From Microbulbifer agarilyticus (GTDB taxonomy: Bacteria > Pseudomonadota > Gammaproteobacteria > Pseudomonadales > Cellvibrionaceae): 64,000 bases of DNA. Below, piece after piece: positions 1-8,802 of the stretch. The stretch lies in assembly GCF_019800665.1 (NCBI RefSeq), contig NZ_JAHVKO010000005.1:310001-374000 (forward strand). Direction: 5' to 3'. The first letter of the stretch is position 1, and each line of letters starts with the position of its first letter. Under the pieces are notes generated by a model that made no database searches, was not told the origin of the DNA, and saw only the letters and a program-made list of their open reading frames with translations. Made by a program: the position numbers and the translations under genes.

Positions 1-1
1 T

Positions 2-436
2 GCCGAGGGCAGCTTTCGCCAGGATTTGTTTTACCGCCTGAACGTCATTGAACTGAAGCTCCCTGCGCTATGTGATCGCCCGGAAGATGTCCTGCCGCTG
101 GCCCGCGGCTTCCTGGCGAAAACGGGCAAGCAACTGAGCGCGCAGGCGCAACAAAGCCTGATGCGTTACCGCTGGCCCGGGAATGTGCGCGAGCTACAGA
201 ACGTAATGCAGCGGGCGGCTGTGCTAACCCAGGGGGAAGTTGTGGAGGAGACTACCCTCGCACTTCCGGAAGATGGCCCGCTCAAGGCACCCGAACACAG
301 CTTTGAACCCAGTCGGGAACTGCTGGAACAGACTCTGGCCAATTGCAACGGCGTCATCGCCCAGGCCGCGCGCGAGCTTGGCCTTAGTCGTCAGGCACTG
401 TATCGGCGTTTGGATAAGTATGGTATTCCTTACTGA
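2..436 (+). CDS. Sigma-54-dependent Fis-family response regulator, 3' part
   Basis: Truncated by the left window edge; the reading frame is open from the first bases. The visible N-terminal part is the end of the sigma-54 AAA+ domain, with the family signature GSFRQDLFYRLNVIEL and the WPGNVRELQN sensor-II region. The last 35 residues are a Fis-type helix-turn-helix (QAARELGLSRQALYRRLDKY). Proteins of this class activate RNA polymerase carrying sigma-54, usually after phosphorylation of an N-terminal receiver domain that lies outside the window. The stop codon overlaps the start of the following histidine kinase gene (TGATG), so the two are translationally coupled and probably form a two-component pair. 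The regulated genes cannot be identified from here. Confidence 0.93.
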   Translation, partial: AEGSFRQDLFYRLNVIELKLPALCDRPEDVLPLARGFLAKTGKQLSAQAQQSLMRYRWPGNVRELQNVMQRAAVLTQGEVVEETTLALPEDGPLKAPEHSFEPSRELLEQTLANCNGVIAQAARELGLSRQALYRRLDKYGIPY

Positions 437-1767
437 TGCAAACTCCGTCCACGCCCAAGACTTCTATCGAAGGGAAACTCTTCGCCACCGTGCTGCTGTC
501 AGTGGCTGTCGCCACGGGCTTTCCTTTTGGACTCACTCGGCTCGGTGCGCCACCGGTTCTGGCGTGGAGCGGCGGGCTGCTGCTGGGGCTCACCGCCGCA
601 TTCCTGTTCATGCGCCCGATCACCCGCAAAATCAATCAGGCACTGCAAAGCCTGCAAGGCGGGCTGCTCAATTTTCGCGACGGTGATTTTTCTATCTCAC
701 TGGCACTGGATAGCCACGATCAGTTTGGTGAACTTGCCGCACTGTACAATGAAGTGGGCGAGATCTTGCGACGGGAACGCGCGCACATCCACCAGCGTGA
801 ACTGCTGCTGGATACGGTGATTCAGAGTTCGCCACTGGCCCTGCTGCTGATCGACCAGAGCCAGCATGTCATCTACGCCAACACCAGCGCCCGACACCTG
901 CTGCACCAGGGGCGCCCGCTGCAGGGGCATCTACTTTCCCAAATCTTGCCGCACAGCCCCAGAGAACTGGCACAAGCGATTGAGCTGGAACAGGATGGGC
1001 TGATTAGCTACCTCGAGGGCGAAGCCACCCATACCATGCATATCAGCAACAGTACCTTTGTGCTGAACGCACAAAAGCACCGGCTGGTACTGCTACGAGA
1101 AATGACGCGCGAGCTGACCCGCGCGGAAGTTCAGGTGTGGAAGAAAGTCATTCGCTTGATCAGCCATGAACTGAACAATTCGCTGGCGCCCATATCATCC
1201 ATGGCGCACAGCGGAAAATTACTCTCCGAGAAGATCGATTCGCAACAACTCGCCGGTGTATTCGATGTTATCGCCGAACGCTGCAAGCATCTCACCGAGT
1301 TTACCCAGGGGTATGCGCGCTTCGCCAAGCTGCCGCCCCCCGTGTGCGAAGAGGTGCCCTGGGATACGCTGGTTTCCCGCTTGCAGCCACTCCAGCCATT
1401 CACCCTCAGGGATACGCTGCCCAGCCGGCCTGGCTACTTCGACCCAACACAACTGGAGCAGGCACTGCTGAACCTGCTGAAAAATGCCGCCGAGTCCGGC
1501 AGCGCACAGGAAGATATTTCGGTGCGAATTCAGACGGACAGCCACGGACAGCTACTGACGGTAGCGGACCGCGGCACCGGGATGAGTGACCAGGTTTTGC
1601 AGCAGGCGCTGCTGCCATTCTATTCGACCAAGCCCGGCGGTGTCGGACTTGGATTGGCGTTGTGTCGTGAAATTGCCGACGCCCACGGCGGGCAGGTACA
1701 ACTACACAACCGGGCCAAGGGTGGCCTCAGGGTAACCATCTGGCTCCCCTGGGCAGAGACAAGCTGA
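436..1767 (+). CDS. PAS-containing sensor histidine kinase (NtrY-like)
   Basis: A 443-residue membrane kinase, probable partner of the preceding sigma-54 regulator, whose stop it overlaps by one base. Two hydrophobic segments near residues 15-60 enclose only a very short loop, so there is almost no periplasmic sensor. They are followed by a HAMP-like linker and a PAS-like domain (about 125-230). The phosphoacceptor is H244 in ISHELNNSLAPI. The ATPase domain shows an N box (LLNLLKNAAES), a G1 box (DRGTGMS) and a G2 box (GGVGLGLAL). The ISHELNN version of the H box is typical of NtrY-like kinases coupled to NtrC-type regulators. The signal may be membrane-associated or cytoplasmic; its nature is unknown. 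Confidence 0.92.
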   Translation: MQTPSTPKTSIEGKLFATVLLSVAVATGFPFGLTRLGAPPVLAWSGGLLLGLTAAFLFMRPITRKINQALQSLQGGLLNFRDGDFSISLALDSHDQFGELAALYNEVGEILRRERAHIHQRELLLDTVIQSSPLALLLIDQSQHVIYANTSARHLLHQGRPLQGHLLSQILPHSPRELAQAIELEQDGLISYLEGEATHTMHISNSTFVLNAQKHRLVLLREMTRELTRAEVQVWKKVIRLISHELNNSLAPISSMAHSGKLLSEKIDSQQLAGVFDVIAERCKHLTEFTQGYARFAKLPPPVCEEVPWDTLVSRLQPLQPFTLRDTLPSRPGYFDPTQLEQALLNLLKNAAESGSAQEDISVRIQTDSHGQLLTVADRGTGMSDQVLQQALLPFYSTKPGGVGLGLALCREIADAHGGQVQLHNRAKGGLRVTIWLPWAETS

Positions 1768-1790
1768 GTCAAAACTTATTGACCGTTCGG

Positions 1791-2195
1791 TTAGCCCGCT
1801 TGTGCTTCCATCGAATAGCAGCGCAGACCCTCGCTGTATAACCAGCAACGACCGCCTTCCGGACATGGTGCTTCCAGCTCCAGAGGCGATGTGCCAGCAG
1901 GACACAACTGCGCCTGGCCGGCATTGCACCAGGCGCCGGTATCCAATTGATAACAGATCGAATCATTCACCAGGCAGGCATCCGCAGTATGCGTCTCGAA
2001 GTGACCTTCAAAACAATTGCGGGGAAAAGCGGGCATCAAGTTGGCAGGTTGTGGACGCTGATAAAAGACCCCAGGTGTTCCGCTGAGGTCACACCAGAAC
2101 CCATCCAGACTGGCTGCGTTTTCCACCCCGTCGCCGGTAGTGGCGCAACCAGCGCTCAACAAGGTAAATAGCAGGCAAAACAGGCGCAGCTTCAT
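1791..2195 (-). CDS. Cysteine-rich putative lipoprotein A
   Basis: Predicted 134-residue lipoprotein. The ATG was chosen over a GTG two codons upstream because AGAGGA lies at a normal distance from it. The signal peptide ends in a lipobox (LLSAGC, lipidated C17). The mature part contains about nine cysteines. Its C-terminus has CP-x11-CP-x4-C-W-x4-G-x-RC, spaced exactly as in the next lipoprotein on this strand (2270-2527). A second copy of the core, CY-x4-G-x2-C, precedes it. The even number and regular spacing suggest disulfide-linked modules in the periplasm. I recognise no family and propose no function. It converges on the sensor kinase gene. Confidence 0.75.
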   Translation of the reverse strand: MKLRLFCLLFTLLSAGCATTGDGVENAASLDGFWCDLSGTPGVFYQRPQPANLMPAFPRNCFEGHFETHTADACLVNDSICYQLDTGAWCNAGQAQLCPAGTSPLELEAPCPEGGRCWLYSEGLRCYSMEAQAG

Positions 2196-2269
2196 GATCA
2201 CATCCTCTGTGATTTTAGGGTCTTGCTAGATGACCCGGAGTCCTCGCAGCGGCGCCCGCAGAATCCAAC

Positions 2270-2527
2270 TTACTTTTCGTAGACGATACAGCGACGGCCG
2301 CCAGAAATTTCATAGCATTGAGCCGTCGCCGGACAAATGGAACCCGGTGCCAGCTCTTCCGCATCCCCAGGACAACCGTCGTAGTTAGTCTGCTGCTCAG
2401 CTACAGGCTCCCGCGGAATCGGCGCACTGTTAGGGTAGACCACCTGATCACGCACGCTGCTCGTCCCGCAGGCCGATAGCAGCGTTACCGCCGCCAACAT
2501 AGAGAATAAGGTCGTTCGCTTGTACAT
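2270..2527 (-). CDS. Cysteine-rich putative lipoprotein B
   Basis: An 85-residue predicted lipoprotein with a clean signal peptide and lipobox (LLSAC, C20), preceded by AAGGAG at good spacing. The mature protein is about 65 residues: a Pro-rich linker, then CP-x11-CP-x4-C-Y-x2-S-x-G-x-RC close to the C-terminus. This spacing is identical residue for residue to the end of lipoprotein A, so the two are probably paralogues despite little other similarity. It lies between two further lipoprotein genes on the same strand, with short gaps, and may be co-transcribed with them. No known family is recognised. Confidence 0.75.
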   Translation of the reverse strand: MYKRTTLFSMLAAVTLLSACGTSSVRDQVVYPNSAPIPREPVAEQQTNYDGCPGDAEELAPGSICPATAQCYEISGGRRCIVYEK

Positions 2528-2586
2528 GGGGTCTCCTTACTAAAATATGTAGCGGCGATGGGTGTCAGCGCAAACCGATTAACACA

Positions 2587-2856
2587 TCAGTACACGCGCA
2601 TTACCGGGAAAAACCAGCAGGCGGAACCCACACGACTATCTCCCGAGTCGGTCGCACACTGCTGATTGGCCGCCTGTGGCGCTGCTGAATTCGGCAGGTA
2701 ATTTCCTACCTCGACAAAATTTGCCCTCTGGCCCTTACTTTCAGGGCTAAAGAAAAATGGATCGTGACTGATGTCATCCTCGTAGGGAAGGAAGATACAA
2801 CCCTGTATGCACACAGTGGCGCCTAACACCACTCCTGCGATCCCTCTGCGACTCAT
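2587..2856 (-). CDS. Small putative lipoprotein C
   Basis: An 89-residue predicted lipoprotein. The lipobox is less canonical (CIQGC, C20), but the signal peptide has an RR start and a hydrophobic core, and GAGG lies upstream. The mature part contains two further cysteines and ends in ACWFFPVMRVY. The C-W pair may be a remnant of the C-[WY]-x4-G-x-RC module in the two genes downstream, but the second cysteine is missing, so the relation is uncertain. It is first of the three lipoprotein genes in transcription order. Function unknown. Confidence 0.62.
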   Translation of the reverse strand: MSRRGIAGVVLGATVCIQGCIFLPYEDDISHDPFFFSPESKGQRANFVEVGNYLPNSAAPQAANQQCATDSGDSRVGSACWFFPVMRVY

Positions 2857-3071
2857 GGCCTACTACCTCACAGCTGAAATTACCCTAACCGCTTGCCTGG
2901 AAACCGAGGTTTCCGCTTCCAACACTTTTAGTCTAGCCGGCAGGAAGGGTTCGACGCCGCTGTACACTTTTTGAGCGAAATTAAATGCGCCATTTTCAAC
3001 CCCAGGATCACCCCGCCGCCATACGCCGGGAGCTGGCGTACTATCCCTCACCAAAACAAGATATTTCGCAC

Positions 3072-3105
3072 AAAAAAAAAGCCGGTGGGGTTAGCCACCG
3101 GCTTT
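3072..3105 (-). terminator. Intrinsic terminator of aceEF
   Basis: Read on the minus strand, GCCGGTGG and CCACCGGC form a perfect 8-bp stem around a 6-base loop, followed by a run of nine T. It lies just downstream of the aceF stop codon. Confidence 0.93.
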
Positions 3106-3129
3106 CATTTGCCAAGTCTGTAATCGAAA

Positions 3130-4785
3130 TTACAGCAGCAGTCGACGCACGTCCGCCAACACACCGGCGAGGTACGTCAGGAAGCGACCGGCGTCGCCAC
3201 CGTTGACTGCGCGGTGGTCGTAAGACAGCGCCAGCGGCAGCATCTTGCGCGGCACAAATTCCTTGCCGTTCCACTCGGGACGCACGGACAGCTTGGAAAC
3301 ACCCAGGATTCCCACTTCCGGCGCATTTACGATCGGAGTGAAACCGGTGCCACCGATGGCGCCCAGGCTGGAGATGGTAAAGCAGGCGCCCTGCATATCG
3401 CGCGGCTTCAGCTTGCCATCACGGGCGGCGATCGCCAGTGCGGTGGCTTCTTCCGCCAGGTCGTACAAGCCTTTTTTATCCACATCGCGAATAACCGGCA
3501 CCATCAGGCCTTTCGGCGTATCCACCGCCATGCCGATATGTACGTAGTCCTTCTTAACAATGTGCTCGCCATCGTTGTGCAGGGATACGTTAAAGCTCGG
3601 TACTTCACGCAGTGCAGCCGCCGCGGCTTTCAGCAGGAAAGGCACCGGGGTGAGCTTCACGCCACGCTTCTCAGCTTCTGCCTTCATCGCCTTGCGGAAA
3701 TCTTCCAACTCGGTGATGTCTGCATCGTCGAACTGGGTAACGTGCGGTACGTTCAGCCAGTTGCGCGACATATTCGCGGCGGTGATCTTGTGGATCTTGC
3801 TCATCGGCTCGGTGGTGACCGGGCCAAACTGGCTGAAGTCGATTTCCGGCATCGGCGCAATGCCAATACCGCCACCAACGCCACCGGCAGCACCACTTTC
3901 CGCTTTCTTCACCTGCTCCTTGATGTAGGCGTGCAGGTCGTCTTTGGTCACACGGTTACGCGGGCCAGTGGGCTTCACCTTGTTCAGGGTCACGCCCAGT
4001 TCACGGGCCAGCTTGCGCACGGCGGGGCCGGCGTAAACTTCCGCCGACGGCGTGTGATCGCGCTCAACATGCGGGTCGCGCTTGGGAGACGCAGATGGCT
4101 CGTGCGCCGCTTCCGGTGCCGCCACTTGCGGCGCGGGAGCGGGCGCTGCTGCCGGCGCCGGTGCTGCAGCTGCAGGAGCTGGAGCCGCACCACCAGAAAC
4201 GCTCTTGATCACGCCAATCACGTCACCGGTAGAAACCTTGTCGCCTTCCTTCACGGAGAGGGAGACGATGGTGCCGGAAGCGGAAGATGGCACGTCCATG
4301 GACGCCTTGTCGCCTTCTACCACGATCAGGGCGTCGCCCTCTTCTACCGAATCACCCGCGGCAACGGAGATTTCAATCACGTCCACCGCATCGGCACCGC
4401 CGAGGTCGGGGACCTTGAGCTCCTCTTCCTTCTCTTCACCAGCTGGTGCTGGCGCCGGTGCTGCCTCTGCGGCTGGCGCAGGTGCGGGCGCCTCTGCCGG
4501 TGCTGGTGCGGCTTCTTGCGCAGCCTCTTCTGCAACCTCGCCACCGGCTTCGGTTTCCATTTCACCGATCACGTCACCTTCAGAAACCTTGTCACCTTCC
4601 TTGACGGAGATGTTCAGGATCTTGCCGGCAACGGGCGCGGGAATGTCCATGGAGGCCTTGTCGCCCTCCACAACAATCAGCGCATCCTCTTCCGCCACGG
4701 TGTCACCCACCGCAACGGCAATTTCAATTACGTCTACCTGATCGGCGCCGCCGAGATCAGGCACTTTAATGACTTGTTTTGCCAT
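3130..4785 (-). CDS. aceF: Pyruvate dehydrogenase E2, dihydrolipoyllysine acetyltransferase
   Basis: The 551-residue E2 core subunit transfers acetyl groups from lipoamide to CoA. It has two N-terminal lipoyl domains, with lipoylated K43 and K160 in EGDKASMD motifs, joined by Ala-Pro-rich flexible linkers. A peripheral-subunit-binding domain follows (about 252-293), then the acetyltransferase domain with H524 in SYDHRAVNGG. The C-terminus ends in LLL, as in Pseudomonas and Azotobacter E2p. AAGGAAGG lies seven bases before the ATG. The gene follows aceE after 27 bases in one operon. No E3 (lpd) gene is adjacent, so E3 must be encoded elsewhere. E. coli E2 has three lipoyl domains; two is common in other gammaproteobacteria. 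Confidence 0.98.
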   Translation of the reverse strand: MAKQVIKVPDLGGADQVDVIEIAVAVGDTVAEEDALIVVEGDKASMDIPAPVAGKILNISVKEGDKVSEGDVIGEMETEAGGEVAEEAAQEAAPAPAEAPAPAPAAEAAPAPAPAGEEKEEELKVPDLGGADAVDVIEISVAAGDSVEEGDALIVVEGDKASMDVPSSASGTIVSLSVKEGDKVSTGDVIGVIKSVSGGAAPAPAAAAPAPAAAPAPAPQVAAPEAAHEPSASPKRDPHVERDHTPSAEVYAGPAVRKLARELGVTLNKVKPTGPRNRVTKDDLHAYIKEQVKKAESGAAGGVGGGIGIAPMPEIDFSQFGPVTTEPMSKIHKITAANMSRNWLNVPHVTQFDDADITELEDFRKAMKAEAEKRGVKLTPVPFLLKAAAAALREVPSFNVSLHNDGEHIVKKDYVHIGMAVDTPKGLMVPVIRDVDKKGLYDLAEEATALAIAARDGKLKPRDMQGACFTISSLGAIGGTGFTPIVNAPEVGILGVSKLSVRPEWNGKEFVPRKMLPLALSYDHRAVNGGDAGRFLTYLAGVLADVRRLLL

Positions 4786-4812
4786 GTCTTGCCTTCCTTA
4801 ATTCAGCGGGCC

Positions 4813-7482
4813 TTAAACCAGACGCGGGTTTACTTTTTCCGGGTCGATGTTCAGCTTCTTGATCGCGTCTGCCACTTCTTTGGCATCGATGACACCCTGG
4901 TTTGCCAGGCCGGTCAGCGCAGCGATCACCACGTAGTTGCGGTTCACTTCGAAGAAGCGACGCAGCTGCTCGCGGCTGTCGGAACGACCGAAGCCGTCGG
5001 TACCCAGTGCGATCATGTCGCCGTCGATAAACTCGCGCAGCGGCTCGACGTAGGAACGAATGTAATCGGTAGAGATCACTACCGGGGTTTCGTTGCCCTC
5101 GAACTGTTCGCCAATCCAGGATTTACGGGCCTCCTCGGTCGGGTGCAGCATGTTCCAGCGCGCCACGTCCTGCGCTTCGCGGGAAGCTTCGGTGGCAGAG
5201 GTCAGGTTCCACACGTCGGAGGTCACACCGAACTGGTCGGCGAGAATGTCCGCGGCGGCCAACACTTCGCGCAGGATAGAACCAGCGCCCACCAGCTGTA
5301 CGTGCTTCTTCGCCGCCTTGCCTTTGCCCGGCTTGCGAGAATTGTTGTCCAGCTTGTAGATACCGCGAATGATGCCTTCTTCAACGCCCTGCGGCATTTC
5401 CGGCTGCAGGTAGTTTTCGTTCTCGATGGTGACGTAGTAGAACAGGTTCTTCTGCTCTTCGTACATCTCCTTCAGACCGTGGCGCATGATTACGGCGAGG
5501 TCGTAACCGTAAGCCGGGTCGTAACTCTTACAGTTCGGGATGGTGGCAGACAGTACGTGGCTGTGACCATCCTGGTGCTGCAGGCCTTCACCGTTCAGGG
5601 TGGTACGGCCAGCGGTGGCACCCACGAGGAAACCGCGCGCTTGCATGTCACCAGCTGCCCAGGCCAGGTCGCCGATGCGCTGGAAACCGAACATGGAGTA
5701 GTAGATGTAGAACGGCACCATCGGTACGCCGTGGTTGCTGTAGGCGGTGGCGAGAGCCATCCACGCAGACATCGCACCGGCTTCGTTGATGCCTTCTTCG
5801 AGCACCTGGCCTTTCTTGTCTTCCTTGTAATACATGATCTGGCCGTGGTCGACCGGAGTGTATTTCTGGCCCTGGGAAGAGTAGATGCCCAGCTGACGGA
5901 ACAGACCTTCCATACCGAAGGTACGCGCTTCGTCGGGAACGATCGGCGCAACGTTTTGGCCCATCTTCTTGTCTTTCACCAGTACGGACAGTGCACGCAC
6001 AAACGCCATAGTGGTGGAGATTTCGCGGTCGCCGGAGCCTTTGGTCAGCGCACTGAAAGCATCCAGTTCCGGGATTTCCAGTTTGGCTACTTCAGTGCTA
6101 CGGGACGGTACCGGGCCACCCAGGGCCTTGCGGCGCTCGTCCATGTACTTCATTTCCGGGCTGTCCGGAGACGGGCGGTAATAAGGTACCTCTTCGATTT
6201 CTTTGTCGGTAATCGGGATCGCAAAGCGGTCACGGAAGCGCTTCAGGGCTTCGGTGTCCATTTTCTTCACGTTGTGGGTATCCATCGCCGCTTCACCGGC
6301 GGCACCCAGGCCGTAACCTTTAACGGTTTGCGCCAGGATCACGGTCGGCTTGCCCTTGCTCGCCATGGCTTCAGCGTAGGCCGCGTACACTTTGTACGGG
6401 TCGTGGCCACCGCGGTTGAGCTTCATGATTTCCTCATCGGAGAAGTCTTTGACCATCTCCTTGAGCTCCGGGTATTTACCAAAGAAATGCTCACGGGTGT
6501 AAGCGCCACCGTTCGCCTTGAAGTTCTGCATTTCGCCATCGACGGTTTCGTCCATGACTTTCTGCAGCAGGCCTTTGTCGTCTTTCTCGAACAGCGGGTC
6601 CCACAGACGGCCCCAGAGAACCTTGATTACGTTCCAACCGGCACCGCGGAACACACCTTCCAGTTCCTGAACAATCTTGCCGTTGCCACGTACAGGGCCG
6701 TCAAGGCGCTGCAGGTTACAGTTGACCACGAATACCAGGTTTTCCAGCTTCTCGCGGCCCGCCAGGGCGATTGCGCCCAGGGATTCCGGCTCATCACACT
6801 CACCGTCACCCAGGAAGGCCCACACCTTGCGATCACCGCGCGGAGACAGACCGCGGGCAGACAGGTAACGCATGATGTGCGCCTGATAGATCGCCTGAAT
6901 CGGGCCAAGGCCCATGGATACGGTGGGGAACTGCCAGTATTCCGGCATCAGCCAGGGGTGCGGGTAAGAAGAGAGGCCATTGCCGTTTACTTCACGGCGG
7001 AAGTTGTCCAGCTGCTCTTCATCGAAGCGGCCTTCCAGGTAGGAACGGGCGTAAATACCCGGGGCACTGTGGCCCTGGAAGAAGATCAGATCGCCGCGCT
7101 CTTCACCTTCATTACCGCGGAAGAAGTAGTTGAAGGCGACATCGTACAGGGTCGCTGCCGATGAGAAGCTCGCGATATGGCCACCGAGGCTATCGCTGTT
7201 GGAGTTGGCACGCACCACCATAGCCAGTGCGTTCCAACGGATCAGGGAGCGGATACGACGCTCCATAAACAGGTCCCCGGGCATACGCTTTTCCGCTTCC
7301 GGCGGAATGGTATTGCGGTACGGGGTGGTAATGGCCGCCGGCAGCTGTACGCCGGTGTTGGTCGCGCGATCAGACAGCTGCTTGATCAGGAACGCTGCGC
7401 GCTCCTTGCCGCTGTGGCGGATGACCGCCTGCAGCGCGTCCAGCCATTCCTGCGTTTCCTGAATGTCGGTTTCTTCGTGCAT
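4813..7482 (-). CDS. aceE: Pyruvate dehydrogenase E1, homodimeric type
   Basis: An 889-residue E1 component that decarboxylates pyruvate with thiamine diphosphate and acetylates the E2 lipoyl groups. Its length matches E. coli AceE (887). The ThDP motif starts at GDGE (residues 225-228) and ends near VVNCN. The frame stays open 44 codons upstream, but the chosen ATG (protein start MHEETDIQETQEW) has GAGGAG six bases upstream and matches the family N-terminus. It is first gene of the aceE-aceF operon. The long upstream region carries a candidate promoter overlapping a perfect palindrome, which suggests control by a GntR/FadR-type regulator such as PdhR. No such regulator gene lies in the window. 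Confidence 0.98.
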   Translation of the reverse strand: MHEETDIQETQEWLDALQAVIRHSGKERAAFLIKQLSDRATNTGVQLPAAITTPYRNTIPPEAEKRMPGDLFMERRIRSLIRWNALAMVVRANSNSDSLGGHIASFSSAATLYDVAFNYFFRGNEGEERGDLIFFQGHSAPGIYARSYLEGRFDEEQLDNFRREVNGNGLSSYPHPWLMPEYWQFPTVSMGLGPIQAIYQAHIMRYLSARGLSPRGDRKVWAFLGDGECDEPESLGAIALAGREKLENLVFVVNCNLQRLDGPVRGNGKIVQELEGVFRGAGWNVIKVLWGRLWDPLFEKDDKGLLQKVMDETVDGEMQNFKANGGAYTREHFFGKYPELKEMVKDFSDEEIMKLNRGGHDPYKVYAAYAEAMASKGKPTVILAQTVKGYGLGAAGEAAMDTHNVKKMDTEALKRFRDRFAIPITDKEIEEVPYYRPSPDSPEMKYMDERRKALGGPVPSRSTEVAKLEIPELDAFSALTKGSGDREISTTMAFVRALSVLVKDKKMGQNVAPIVPDEARTFGMEGLFRQLGIYSSQGQKYTPVDHGQIMYYKEDKKGQVLEEGINEAGAMSAWMALATAYSNHGVPMVPFYIYYSMFGFQRIGDLAWAAGDMQARGFLVGATAGRTTLNGEGLQHQDGHSHVLSATIPNCKSYDPAYGYDLAVIMRHGLKEMYEEQKNLFYYVTIENENYLQPEMPQGVEEGIIRGIYKLDNNSRKPGKGKAAKKHVQLVGAGSILREVLAAADILADQFGVTSDVWNLTSATEASREAQDVARWNMLHPTEEARKSWIGEQFEGNETPVVISTDYIRSYVEPLREFIDGDMIALGTDGFGRSDSREQLRRFFEVNRNYVVIAALTGLANQGVIDAKEVADAIKKLNIDPEKVNPRLV

Positions 7483-7846
7483 CAAATGCTCCTCGGCGAA
7501 TATACGACGTCGAGTCGGTGTTTTTTTATGGTCAGAATTTTTTGCCGCGCAACAGTACCGCAAATGCGGGGAATTCCCCCGAGTCAGGCACCTTCCTCGC
7601 CAATTCACCACCAAAAATGGCCGGAAAAGCGATTTTCACTGATCAGCAGTTCAGTACTGACAAGCGCTTGGGTGCTGAAAAGGGCTGTGCGACGGAATAC
7701 CGCCGGCTGGGAACCCGTGGTTCCGCTTACCGGCTCGACTTTGAATTCGGCGTTGAATTCACGACCTGCTAAATGTAGGGCCAGCGCCTCGCAGCGCACA
7801 GGCATCACCACATAAAAACAGGCGGTAAGTGCTCAAGCGGGGGCGA

Positions 7847-7863
7847 TTGTAGTATTACTACAA
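7847..7863. promoter_or_regulatory. Perfect 17-bp palindrome, candidate GntR/FadR-type operator
   Basis: TTGTAGTATTACTACAA is a perfect inverted repeat of 8-bp arms around one base. Its core, TAGTATTACTA, fits the published FadR-subfamily operator pattern t.GTa.tAC.a exactly. PdhR, the usual repressor of aceEF, belongs to this subfamily, although the E. coli PdhR site has a different sequence. Assignment to aceE control is inference. Confidence 0.55.
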
Positions 7864-7884
7864 AAGTTTTTCCAGATAGGACAA
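7852..7884 (-). promoter_or_regulatory. Candidate promoter toward aceE
   Basis: On the minus strand TTGTCC (7884-7879) could serve as a -35 element. Eighteen bases later TAGTAA (7860-7855), or slightly shifted TAATAC, could serve as -10. The -10 elements fall inside the palindrome, as expected for a repressor site. The match to sigma-70 consensus is moderate. Confidence 0.35.
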
Positions 7885-8184
7885 TTAGTAACAAATAAAA
7901 CCAAATTGCAAAACAAATAGTTTTCACAAAGCGGTATTGGCGGATGATTTTGTCGCTAATGCGAGAAATTCTATTACAAAATAGAGTCCAAAAATCGCTT
8001 TTTGGTCACGCATGTACCAACTAAAGCGGGATTGGCGGGATGGTGACTTCCCACGCCAGCCTGTGTTGCGCCAATCCGTCAATAACCAAAAGCGCCGATT
8101 GACCTGCAACATTTGCGGCACTCGACAGGCCACATGCCCAGCCATTTTCGGTGGACATGGCCAGAATCAGGTAAAGGTTTGCGG

Positions 8185-8802
8185 TTACAACTGTATCACC
8201 GGAGCTTCCGGCACCGGCTCGGCGTAGACCAGATAGCGCAGCGGGCCGCCCGCCTCCAAAGCGCCAAAGGGGTAACAGGTAACCAGCAGCAAGCCGGGCC
8301 GGTCGCTAATTGGCAGCGTCTCCTGTGAACTGTCCACCACCCTGGCACCCAGCACCCGATAGTGCTGCCAGTGCCCATCACGTCCCTGCAGCTGCACCCC
8401 CATTCCCGCCTGCAATTTTTCCAGCCCGCGGAAGTGGGTGTCGCGGTGCGCGGCAATAACCGTGGTGCGTACGGGAGTATTACCCGCGTGCTCTTGCGCA
8501 AACGGCAGCGCTGAAGCCTCATGCAAGCCGGGCCCGAAGGCGAGCGCCTCACCACTGGTCCCATTCAATACCACCAAAGGTTTTTGCTGATCCAGTTTGA
8601 GCCGCGCTACCGGCCAGGTGTCCGCCCAGGGCCACGGCTTTTGAATCTCTCCCGCGTGCAACTGCCGCTCCCAGGCACTGCTGATCAGGTACTGCGACAA
8701 TTCCGCTTTCACCAGTATCCAGCTGGCGCTCGCCAGCTGCCACACACCGGCAGCGATCAACAGCAGTGGAAGCGAACGTTTAGATAACCACCTGCGGTTC
8801 AT
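8185..8802 (-). CDS. Class GN sortase
   Basis: A 205-residue cysteine transpeptidase of the sortase family found in Gram-negative bacteria. One N-terminal membrane segment (about residues 12-35) anchors it in the inner membrane with the catalytic domain in the periplasm. The catalytic triad is visible as H119 (AAHRDTHF), C176 (LVTCYPFG) and R189 (PLRYLVY). Its ATG overlaps the stop of the VIT/VWA protein gene (ATGA), so the two are translationally coupled; the longer frame upstream is only overlap with that gene. Sortases cleave a C-terminal sorting signal and join the product to an amine; the acceptor in Gram-negative cells is not established. The adjacent gene is almost certainly its substrate. 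Confidence 0.95.
   Translation of the reverse strand: MNRRWLSKRSLPLLLIAAGVWQLASASWILVKAELSQYLISSAWERQLHAGEIQKPWPWADTWPVARLKLDQQKPLVVLNGTSGEALAFGPGLHEASALPFAQEHAGNTPVRTTVIAAHRDTHFRGLEKLQAGMGVQLQGRDGHWQHYRVLGARVVDSSQETLPISDRPGLLLVTCYPFGALEAGGPLRYLVYAEPVPEAPVIQL

Larger units (their letters stand above)
7483..8184. other. 702-base intergenic region upstream of aceE
   Basis: No convincing gene is present. The half nearest aceE has G+C like coding DNA but no conserved reading frame with a ribosome-binding site. The middle (about 7845-7990) is AT-rich and holds a palindrome and candidate promoter elements reading toward aceE. Two similar segments, GCGGTATTGGCGG and GCGGGATTGGCGG, lie about 90 bases apart (near 7930 and 8025). 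The aceE leader would be over 300 bases long if the candidate promoter is used. Confidence 0.6.

Noticed and set aside
3214-7164. A 1316-codon open frame on the plus strand opposite aceE and aceF
   Set aside because: It is antisense to two unmistakable genes, has no ribosome-binding site or recognisable domain, and reflects third-codon-position bias in G+C-rich genes. Similar long antisense frames opposite aspS and ydiJ were rejected for the same reason.
7605-7811. A 68-codon minus-strand frame in the aceE leader, possible leader peptide
   Set aside because: It has no convincing ribosome-binding site, starts with GTG and shows no run of regulatory codons or recognisable sequence.
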